Positions 61,901 to 64,000 of a stretch of DNA of 64,000 bases are shown piece after piece. Both the position numbers and the translations under genes were made by a program. The stretch comes from Meandrina meandrites (taxonomy: Eukaryota > Cnidaria > Anthozoa > Scleractinia > Meandrinidae): positions 20,449,472-20,513,471 of the forward strand of contig OY855914.1 of assembly GCA_963693305.1 (NCBI GenBank), read 5' to 3'. Each line of letters opens with the position of its first letter. The first letter of the stretch is position 1. Below the pieces are notes generated by a model. That model had not been told where the DNA came from and did not search any database. It saw only the letters and a program-made list of their open reading frames with translations.

Positions 61901-63251
61901 TTTTGAGGTATCATTGCTGAAATTCTGTCCTCTAGGCACTGTAACCATGTTGTTGTTGTTGTTGTTGCAACCCAGATCTGTATACCCCAGGCTGACGTAT
62001 TCTTACGACTGTTTGAAATATGTGTGCGTTCGTTGGCTTGTATCCGTGGAAGAAGTGCTATGGGGTCCAACGTCCGTCGCATTTTGCTAGTACCCTAAGT
62101 ACTTACCCTCGCATGAAGTTGCGTTTCCCGTCCAGAGCATTGCATTGGTTCCAACCTCCTTGTCACATTTTCGTTGAACGGCTCCTTTCAATTCATACCC
62201 TTTGTAACACGCTAAACGACAGACGCTTCCATAAACATTTCCACAGGCGGCATTTTCCAGCCTTCCGTTTGCAGGTGCGAACAGTACGGAGCATCGACGA
62301 ACTAAAGAAATAAACGATTGCAAGAAAATAAACCGCTGTTTCTAAATAAGACGAAAGCAGAAGATCCTCGTCTTCATCCTTAAGGGGGGGGGGGGGGGGG
62401 GGGGGGGCACCTATCAATGGCTTTCAAGGCTGGTAACACCAAGATTGTTTTTTGCTATTCTTTAAGATAATGTGGACATGAAAGATATTTGTTGTTTGCT
62501 TACAGCACTTAATGCTTCAATTGAAATGCTTCATTTCTATTACAAGTAGGAATAAGAGCTTTGGTGGTGAAGGATTAAGTTTGTAGCACTTCTTGCAACA
62601 GTTTTTGACAATACCCCTACATTTCATTTTTGTTCTCACCTTGGACGGTAATGTGAAAGTAGCAAAGTTTTGTGTTTCCTGATGGATCTGTAGCAGTGTA
62701 CACCACGGTATGACTGCCTTCAGAAAATACGTGTGGTGACGTCACTAGTGGAGAAACAGTAACAATAGCTTGGTCATTATCCGTTGCTGTGACTGGTCCC
62801 CAGGTCACTGTGGCTGAGGTTTTTCCTTCGTCAGCAAAAACACTTCGTGCAGTTGGACAGGTTTCGCCAAATGATGGGGCTTCTCTGTCTATAAACAGAA
62901 AAAAAACGGTGTTGAAGCTTGCTGCATATTAGCTGTCGTATACAGTGTATATTTTTTATTTTGTTTTTCGAAGTAAACGTCATTAACTTTTCATGTTATA
63001 ATATGAAACATGAAAATATCGTGTATAAAGTTTGTTACTTTTACCAGTGCAGTGCAATTAAGTTTTACCTTGGCAGTGAAATCCACCTTGTGTCCAGTAG
63101 CCGTTGTCACACTTGTTAGAGCTTGGTCCAGTGCGAGTGTAGCCTGGACTACACTCATAAGAACATACTTGACCATGCATTGGTTGCGATTTACAAATAT
63201 CGGGAGTGATTTGACCATTGTCCGGGGTACTCAAGGCTTGACACTTACGCA
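26905..63251 (-). CDS. Polydom/SVEP1-like ectodomain joined to TM and ZU5-UPA-death tail (35 exons, 5' partial)
   Basis: Predicted single-pass receptor, about 3,351 residues within the window, 5' end missing. Domain order with approximate residues: sushi 1-61; HYR 62-144; three sushi to 340; HYR to 423; three sushi to 615; HYR to 697; two sushi to 827; two HYR to 992; sushi to 1055; unnamed domain X1 1056-1235; two GCC2/GCC3 to 1343; 21 EGF to 2143; pentraxin/LamG-like to 2354; two EGF to 2434; sushi to 2498; X2 to 2654; GCC2 to 2709; transmembrane about 2720-2743; Y-x-N tail to 2863; ZU5 to 3004; UPA to 3195; linker to 3231; death domain to the stop. Seen directly: every exon has AC..CT plus-strand borders (GT-AG on minus), and every phase matches its neighbour. 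Known: SVEP1 shares the sushi-HYR-HYR-sushi-GCC2-EGF-pentraxin order, and UNC5 ends in ZU5-UPA-death. Inferred: adhesion or matrix sensing coupled to death-domain signalling. No VWA domain is visible, but the N-terminus lies outside. No RNA evidence. Confidence 0.87.
28040..28148 (-). CDS. Exon 34: linker between UPA and death domain
   Basis: 109 nt, phase 0 to phase 1. Long polypyrimidine acceptor ending TTTTAG, donor GTGTGT. Translation [20 protein letters not shown] then [10 protein letters not shown]; low complexity and probably disordered. Chosen because the UPA exon ends in phase 0 and the death exon needs phase 1, and this exon alone bridges them. Confidence 0.75.
28509..28688 (-). CDS. 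Exon 33: UPA domain, C-terminal part
   Basis: 60 codons, phase 0-0. [46 protein letters not shown]. Strand-rich end of the UPA fold. Acceptor CTTTCAG, donor GTAAGG. Confidence 0.9.
29413..29562 (-). CDS. Exon 32: UPA domain, middle
   Basis: 50 codons, phase 0-0. [20 protein letters not shown] then [20 protein letters not shown]. Acceptor GAACAAG (unusually poor pyrimidine stretch next to the AG), donor GTAAGC. Phase continuity supports it. Confidence 0.87.
30232..30473 (-). CDS. Exon 31: end of ZU5 / start of UPA domain
   Basis: 242 nt, phase 1 to phase 0. Reads [40 protein letters not shown] and [17 protein letters not shown]. The T-F-S-x-W-S-x-F-A-C segment and Y-V-Y-S-D are typical of UPA (UNC5-PIDD-ankyrin). 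Confidence 0.92.
30819..31242 (-). CDS. Exon 30: ZU5 domain
   Basis: 424 nt, phase 0 to phase 1. Hallmarks: [59 protein letters not shown], and a trailing [11 protein letters not shown]. This is the core of ZU5 domains found in UNC5, ZO-1, ankyrin and PIDD. Acceptor TTTCGCAG, donor GTAATT. Confidence 0.94.
31408..31512 (+). mobile_element. SINE, 5'-truncated copy
   Basis: Matches the 3' half of the SINE at 36178-36463: TAGTCGCTT, ATGCTACGGAAACCGGGATA and AGCTCCGGCCTG, ending CTAGGCTCGTA..CAGACTT. Lies in the intron between exons 29 and 30. Confidence 0.8.
32301..32649 (-). CDS. Exon 29: cytoplasmic juxtamembrane segment with four Y-x-N motifs
   Basis: 349 nt, phase 2 to phase 0. No folded domain is visible. 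Contains [22 protein letters not shown] and PPYENPV, each a Y-x-N motif of the kind bound by Grb2-type SH2 domains when phosphorylated, plus YQAL and YAGL, which fit the Y-x-x-hydrophobic endocytic pattern. Function inferred from motif only. Confidence 0.88.
33043..33154 (-). CDS. Exon 28: transmembrane helix
   Basis: 112 nt, phase 1 to phase 2. Reads [20 protein letters not shown], then a hydrophobic run [18 protein letters not shown], joined to YRRS in the next exon, a good stop-transfer signal. I chose the GTATGT donor (exon border 33043) because it fits the phase of exon 29; the nearby GTGAAG does not. Confidence 0.87.
36178..36463 (-). mobile_element. tRNA-derived SINE with perfect 20-bp target duplication
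   Basis: Read on minus, the head GGAGGCGTGGTGGCCTAATG, then GCTAGTGCG, GACTCCAGATC and GGTTCGAGCCC contains polymerase III A and B boxes; GACTCCAGATC matches the anticodon arm of tRNA-Trp(CCA). The body continues to GGCTCGTAAGCAGACTT without a poly(A). CCATTTTGCTTCAGTGAGTA flanks both sides (36158-36177 and 36464-36483), an exact target-site duplication, so the insertion is young. Confidence 0.92.
36831..37523. mobile_element. Two TTAA-flanked MITEs fused head to head (690-bp palindrome)
   Basis: Left copy 36831 to about 37165 starts TTAAGGTGGCTGGTAATGG and ends CAGAGCCACCTTAA; a second, inverted copy runs 37178-37523 and ends CCAGCCACCTTAA. The symmetry centre is at 37171/37172 in ATTTTTAAAAAT. 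Arms are highly similar over about 340 bp with a few indels. TTAA edges with GGTGGCT ends suggest piggyBac-type mobilisation. Confidence 0.88.
37688..37852 (-). CDS. Exon 27: GCC2/GCC3 module, last extracellular exon
   Basis: 55 codons, phase 1-1. [49 protein letters not shown]. Same type as exons 19 and 20. The next intron (4.5 kb) separates the ectodomain from the transmembrane exon. Confidence 0.9.
38174..38641 (-). CDS. Exon 26: unnamed domain X2 with basic KKKRR site
   Basis: 156 codons in a single exon, phase 1-1. N-terminal part [19 protein letters not shown] resembles the helix of exon 16. A cysteine cluster follows, then [18 protein letters not shown], placing a basic site between the cysteine part and a strand-rich part ([18 protein letters not shown]) that parallels exon 18. 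Ends TCGAGF ... KGCG. No named family recognised. Confidence 0.86.
39094..39285 (-). CDS. Exon 25: sushi module (second X-domain set)
   Basis: 64 codons, phase 1-1. Translation [52 protein letters not shown]. Acceptor CTCTACAG, donor GTATGT. Open in frame throughout; precedes a second copy of the X domain. Confidence 0.87.
39620..42220 (+). mobile_element. 5'-truncated Tx1/L1-type LINE with poly(A) tail
   Basis: Begins inside the reverse transcriptase ([12 protein letters not shown]), runs through the RT and a C-terminal zinc-knuckle-like region, then an AT-rich 3' UTR with AATAAA (42190) and an A tail (42210-42220). ATTAAAAGG lies just before the start (39611-39619) and directly after the tail (42220-42228), a likely 9-bp target duplication. 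Inserted antisense to the receptor gene. Confidence 0.88.
39629..41836 (+). pseudogene. LINE reverse transcriptase ORF, one in-frame stop
   Basis: Frame is open from 39629 to the TGA at 41834-41836 apart from one TGA at 40085-40087. Motifs: [42 protein letters not shown], then [19 protein letters not shown] (the stop replaces the usual Arg of RQGCP), MYADDITAF with the catalytic YADD, and near the end [18 protein letters not shown], a zf-RVT-type motif. The endonuclease and ORF1 are missing by 5' truncation. The stop is a single CGA-to-TGA-type change, so the copy is young but dead. Confidence 0.93.
42360..42599 (-). CDS. Exon 24: two EGF modules
   Basis: 80 codons, phase 1-1. First [11 protein letters not shown] ... 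[12 protein letters not shown] (an atypical short N-terminal part); second [15 protein letters not shown] ... [12 protein letters not shown]. Ends EKKIINEE. The following intron (about 3.1 kb) contains a LINE insertion. Confidence 0.91.
42757..42985. repeat. Three degenerate tandem units near 42,8xx in an intron
   Basis: ATGAGTGTACTGCTCAATGG, ATGAATGCACTGTTCAATAG and ATGAAATTGCTGCTCAATGT recur at about 42764, 42854 and 42959. Lies in the intron between exons 23 and 24. Function unknown. Confidence 0.5.
43124..43756 (-). CDS. Exon 23: pentraxin / laminin-G-like domain
   Basis: 211 codons in one exon, phase 1-1, about the usual length of a pentraxin fold. Features: [94 protein letters not shown]. 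These are the concanavalin-like strands and the W.h.c..Wd..G motif of pentraxins. Located after the EGF array as in SVEP1. Confidence 0.92.
44110..44971 (-). CDS. Exon 22: EGF repeats 14 (second half) to 21
   Basis: 862 nt, phase 0 to phase 1. Starts [17 protein letters not shown], completing EGF 14, then seven more EGFs. EGF 20 is atypical: LTDLC start (no Asp-Ile-Asp) and a longer loop [12 protein letters not shown]. The last EGF ends [10 protein letters not shown], leading into the pentraxin exon. Confidence 0.94.
45267..46804 (-). CDS. Exon 21: 13.5 tandem EGF repeats, mostly calcium-binding
   Basis: 1,538 nt encoding EGF 1-13 and the first half of EGF 14 with no intron. Repeats run (D/N/E)I(D/N)(D/E)C..PC.N...C.D....Y.C.C..G(Y/F).G..C, the calcium-binding EGF consensus with the Asn/Asp hydroxylation position. 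Enters in phase 1 and leaves in phase 0 in the middle of EGF 14 (after TCHDQ). Many N-x-T/S sequons (NNSTC, NNGTC, NNATC). Confidence 0.94.
46805..48202. other. 1.4-kb intron before the EGF exon
   Basis: No coding exon or mobile element recognised. Small ORFs on both strands are not supported by any family. Confidence 0.6.
48203..48364 (-). CDS. Exon 20: GCC2/GCC3 module
   Basis: 54 codons, phase 1-1. [45 protein letters not shown]. Acceptor CATTGCAG, donor GTATTC (weaker). Precedes the EGF array, as in SVEP1. Confidence 0.88.
49085..49246 (-). CDS. Exon 19: GCC2/GCC3 (ephrin-receptor-like) module
   Basis: 54 codons, phase 1-1. Pattern C-x-x-[21 protein letters not shown] then LRCPPSTTT and SSCV, typical of GCC2_GCC3 modules. 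Same length as exon 20. Confidence 0.9.
49440..49673 (-). CDS. Exon 18: X1 domain, C-terminal part
   Basis: 78 codons, phase 1-1. Reads [20 protein letters not shown], then [18 protein letters not shown] and QTFRNGYC. It aligns by eye with the second half of exon 26 ([16 protein letters not shown]). A second GTAAGT donor 18 nt downstream (exon border 49422) would add six codons, CKYTYC. Confidence 0.82.
49758..49826 (-). CDS. Exon 17: 23-codon micro-exon, basic linker of X1
   Basis: 69 nt, phase 1-1. Translation [18 protein letters not shown] then TLDIV. The borders are good (TTTTTCAG acceptor, GTAGGT donor) and the phase fits both neighbours. It carries a second dibasic site (RTRRS). It lies 3.2 kb from exon 16 because a 2.2-kb transposon sits in the intron between them. 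Being symmetric, it could be skipped without a frameshift. Confidence 0.72.
50007..52222. mobile_element. About 2.2-kb inverted-repeat element in the X1 intron
   Basis: Ends GGTTTCAACCAGGAGCCATA (50007) and TATGGCTCCTGGTTTCAAC (52203) are inverted copies; the similarity continues through GGAGACCGTAAGCGCGA and CTATGATA over about 100 bp. A short ORF (50179-50460, [10 protein letters not shown]..., with acidic DDSSDSD) starts near the left end but matches no family I recognise. Separates exons 16 and 17. Confidence 0.75.
50690..51415. repeat. Long internal palindrome of the 2.2-kb element
   Basis: Arms about 50690-51013 and 51098-51415, inverted: GCAAACGGCTTT, GTCTCGATGAAA, CCAAGATAGCTAC, GCATTCTCAAGATTATTTAG and CACCTGGAA are shared. 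An 85-bp spacer lies between. Could be two half-elements joined tail to tail. Confidence 0.75.
52905..52988. repeat. Two C runs flanking a CA microsatellite
   Basis: C runs at 52905-52923 and 52960-52988 with (CA)n at 52922-52937. The second run lies only 16 bases below exon 16, within the start of the intron as transcribed, giving a G-rich stretch next to the 5' splice site. Confidence 0.9.
53005..53241 (-). CDS. Exon 16: unnamed domain X1, N-terminal part, ending in a basic RRKR site
   Basis: 79 codons, phase 1-1. Contains a predicted helix ([15 protein letters not shown]), a cysteine cluster ([20 protein letters not shown]) and ends VTSRRKRAA, a perfect furin-type R-x-K-R motif. X1 lies between a sushi and the GCC2 modules, as in the long linker of SVEP1. 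I do not know a named family for it. The downstream intron carries two C homopolymer runs only 17 bases from the donor side. Confidence 0.82.
53505..53555 (-). repeat. tRNA-like SINE head fragment
   Basis: GGCTTGAGCCCAGACTGCTC then GGAATCCAGCAC parallels the B-box to anticodon part of the SINE at 36178-36463. Degenerate; only the head is present. Confidence 0.4.
54031..54219 (-). CDS. Exon 15: sushi-like module before domain X1
   Basis: 63 codons, phase 1-1. Cysteines at [34 protein letters not shown] and PDCS. It has the position and pattern of the SVEP1 sushi that follows the HYR pair. Acceptor ACGCAG, donor GTAAGT. Confidence 0.84.
54602..54847 (-). CDS. Exon 14: HYR-type domain, divergent
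   Basis: 82 codons, phase 1-1. Begins [11 protein letters not shown], continues [17 protein letters not shown] and [19 protein letters not shown]. The usual TATDxxGN turn is replaced by an Asn-rich DNNPNNNP turn. Donor GTAAGT. Confidence 0.88.
55073..55321 (-). CDS. Exon 13: HYR domain
   Basis: 83 codons, phase 1-1. Begins [11 protein letters not shown]; core [15 protein letters not shown] and [19 protein letters not shown]. First of two adjacent HYR domains, the arrangement SVEP1 has before its fourth sushi. Confidence 0.91.
55885..56082 (-). CDS. Exon 12: sushi module (unit position 3 type)
   Basis: 66 codons, phase 1-1. Reads [42 protein letters not shown]. Acceptor TTTCAG, donor GTAAGC. 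Confidence 0.88.
57002..57193 (-). CDS. Exon 11: sushi module (unit position 1)
   Basis: 64 codons, phase 1-1. Reads [39 protein letters not shown]. Matches the first-sushi type (exons 3 and 7). The next exon downstream is of the third-sushi type, so the second-position sushi is missing from this unit. Confidence 0.9.
57606..57851 (-). CDS. Exon 10: HYR domain
   Basis: 82 codons, phase 1-1. Begins [12 protein letters not shown]; core [18 protein letters not shown] and [17 protein letters not shown], ending VTVE. Donor GTAAGC. Confidence 0.9.
58273..58461 (-). CDS. Exon 9: sushi module (unit position 3)
   Basis: 63 codons, phase 1-1. Translation gives [50 protein letters not shown] clean sushi module with acceptor TTAAACAG and donor GTTGGT. 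Too short for a simple ORF scan, but the frame is open across the whole exon. Confidence 0.87.
58954..59145 (-). CDS. Exon 8: sushi module (unit position 2)
   Basis: 64 codons, identical length to exon 4, phase 1-1. Reads [41 protein letters not shown]. Donor GTAAGG. Confidence 0.9.
59688..59882 (-). CDS. Exon 7: sushi module (unit position 1)
   Basis: 65 codons, identical length to exon 3, phase 1-1. Reads [38 protein letters not shown]. The donor is GTATGT immediately after the codon-splitting T. Confidence 0.89.
60126..60374 (-). CDS. Exon 6: HYR domain
   Basis: 83 codons, phase 1-1, same length as exon 2. Begins [11 protein letters not shown]; the core includes [16 protein letters not shown] and [19 protein letters not shown]. 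Opens the second complete HYR-sushi-sushi-sushi unit. Confidence 0.91.
60465..60517. repeat. ATC trinucleotide microsatellite
   Basis: Imperfect CAT/ATC repeats in the intron between exons 5 and 6. Confidence 0.9.
60693..60893 (-). CDS. Exon 5: sushi module (unit position 3)
   Basis: 67 codons, phase 1-1, acceptor CTTGTAG and donor GTTAGT. Sushi cysteines are at [22 protein letters not shown] and NPWCK. Corresponds to exons 1, 9 and 12. Followed by a HYR exon. Confidence 0.9.
61270..61461 (-). CDS. Exon 4: sushi module (unit position 2)
   Basis: 64 codons, phase 1-1. Reads [38 protein letters not shown], then [12 protein letters not shown]. The extra cysteine in the SG(Y)GC segment and the GSS(S)Y motif recur in exon 8, so the two are corresponding repeats. 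Confidence 0.9.
62107..62301 (-). CDS. Exon 3: sushi module (unit position 1)
   Basis: 65 codons, phase 1-1, acceptor TTTAG and donor GTAAGT. Starts [13 protein letters not shown] and ends [11 protein letters not shown]. It closely resembles exon 7 (YAPAGG, GNxYGSx[11 protein letters not shown]), which marks it as the first sushi of the repeated four-exon unit. Confidence 0.9.
62384..62407. repeat. 24-base G run
   Basis: Lies in the intron between exons 2 and 3, about 80 bases from the acceptor of exon 3. A C run on the transcribed (minus) strand, so it may act as a long pyrimidine tract. Confidence 0.95.
62640..62888 (-). CDS. Exon 2: HYR (hyalin repeat) domain
   Basis: 83 codons, phase 1-1. 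Begins [12 protein letters not shown], then the typical HYR core ([25 protein letters not shown]) and ends [11 protein letters not shown] is an Ig-like adhesion fold, commonly found next to sushi domains in extracellular proteins. It is the first HYR visible and opens a HYR-sushi-sushi-sushi unit. Confidence 0.9.
63069..63251 (-). CDS. Exon 1 (first in window): sushi/CCP module
   Basis: 61 codons, phase 1 at both ends, acceptor TTTCAG and donor GTAAAA. The four-cysteine sushi pattern is complete ([10 protein letters not shown] start, YECSPGY centre, final FHCQ). Its sequence groups with the third sushi of each HYR-sushi-sushi-sushi unit (exons 5, 9 and 12), so another unit probably lies beyond the window edge. 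Confidence 0.88.
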
Positions 63252-64000
63252 CTGAAATAATGACAATTAGGGAGGAATTGTTAGAAAATGTTAATCTTTC
63301 AAATATTTAACATTCGGATTTACAAATAACTATCAAATTAACGCGTATTGATTATCTACATTTTTGAATAAAGAAATTTAGGCCTGGAAGAAATCCAAAA
63401 GAGTGCCTCTGTACCTTTCTTCAAGTTCTTGTGACAAATATTATTTTGCGTTAATTATAAGTATGTGCAAAAAAGGCGAATTACTTTTTATCTGCAATTA
63501 TTAAGTTTTCCAGTTTGTTTTTTCTTTCTTTCTTTTACTTAAGTTGATCTGATTTGGGTCAAAATTGTCCAAATAGGTAATCAGTTGCAATTTGATAAAG
63601 AGCTTCTTTATTAAAAGTACAGAGTAGGTTTTGTCTAAATGAACACTTATGTACAGGATTGAACGCAGGCATTGTTAAACAAGTTCTTCGTATGTGACTG
63701 AGTTATTGGCCATTTCCATACTACTTCATATTTGTCAGAATAATGTGTGTGTAGGTGGACGTTTATCAATGAGGACACTTTGTGATTCTTATTAAGACGA
63801 GCGTGCATTTCATTAACGTTTAATCCTGGACATAACTGTTCAAGTAGTACTAACTGTTATTTATTCAGATAATTAAATATTCATATGAAAGTATAATTGT
63901 GGTTTTCACTTCTCACACATAAAATACTTGAAATTTTTCAGTACGTTTTTATTCTTTGACATTTTGACGTCCTCTGTCGGTTGATTTGTGTAGCGCACTC
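63252..64000. other. Intron upstream of the first visible exon
   Basis: No sushi or HYR exon found here. Exon 1 starts in phase 1, so the gene continues past the window edge. Confidence 0.6.

Overview
This window looks like animal nuclear DNA. It is AT-rich and intron-rich, full of small inverted-repeat transposons, LINE and SINE insertions and long G or C homopolymer runs. There is no bacterial-style gene packing. The gene content (sushi/HYR/EGF/pentraxin modules, ZU5-UPA-death domains, a Tx1/L1-type LINE, a PB1 fragment) fits an anthozoan cnidarian (coral or anemone) best. That assignment is inference.

One large minus-strand gene fills 26.9-63.25 kb and runs off the right edge at its 5' end. 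I reconstructed 35 coding exons from GT/AG sites and reading frame. All junction phases agree, and the joined coding sequence is 10,058 nt (2 nt of a split codon plus 3,352 codons including the stop). In transcription order it encodes sushi and HYR modules in a repeating HYR-sushi-sushi-sushi pattern; a sushi module; a roughly 150-residue unnamed domain with basic cleavage-like sites; two GCC2/GCC3 (ephrin-receptor-like) modules; 21 EGF repeats; a pentraxin/laminin-G-like domain; two EGFs; a second sushi - unnamed domain - GCC2 set; one transmembrane helix; a tail with four Y-x-N motifs; and then ZU5, UPA and death domains ending in a stop. The ectodomain resembles SVEP1/polydom, a secreted vertebrate matrix protein. 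The intracellular part resembles UNC5-type receptors. The model is therefore a membrane receptor that joins a polydom-like sensor to a ZU5-UPA-death output, and this is the main discovery candidate.

The left 26.9 kb holds no gene I can defend. It contains transposon debris: a 2.5-kb terminal-inverted-repeat element carrying a fold-back, a 5S-rRNA-like sequence and a broken PB1-domain fragment; a TTAA-flanked MITE with perfect 24-bp inverted repeats; a decayed hAT-like transposase fragment; a fold-back with tandem 22-bp-type units; and several dispersed repeats. Bases 1-129 match the intron just downstream of the receptor's transmembrane exon, which hints at a duplicated copy of the locus to the left.

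The receptor's introns carry a 5'-truncated LINE with one nonsense codon (antisense to the gene), a 2.2-kb inverted-repeat element, a tRNA-derived SINE with a perfect 20-bp target duplication, and two TTAA-flanked MITEs fused head to head. The intron between the last extracellular exon and the transmembrane exon, where the two halves of the receptor meet, is one of the largest and most transposon-rich.
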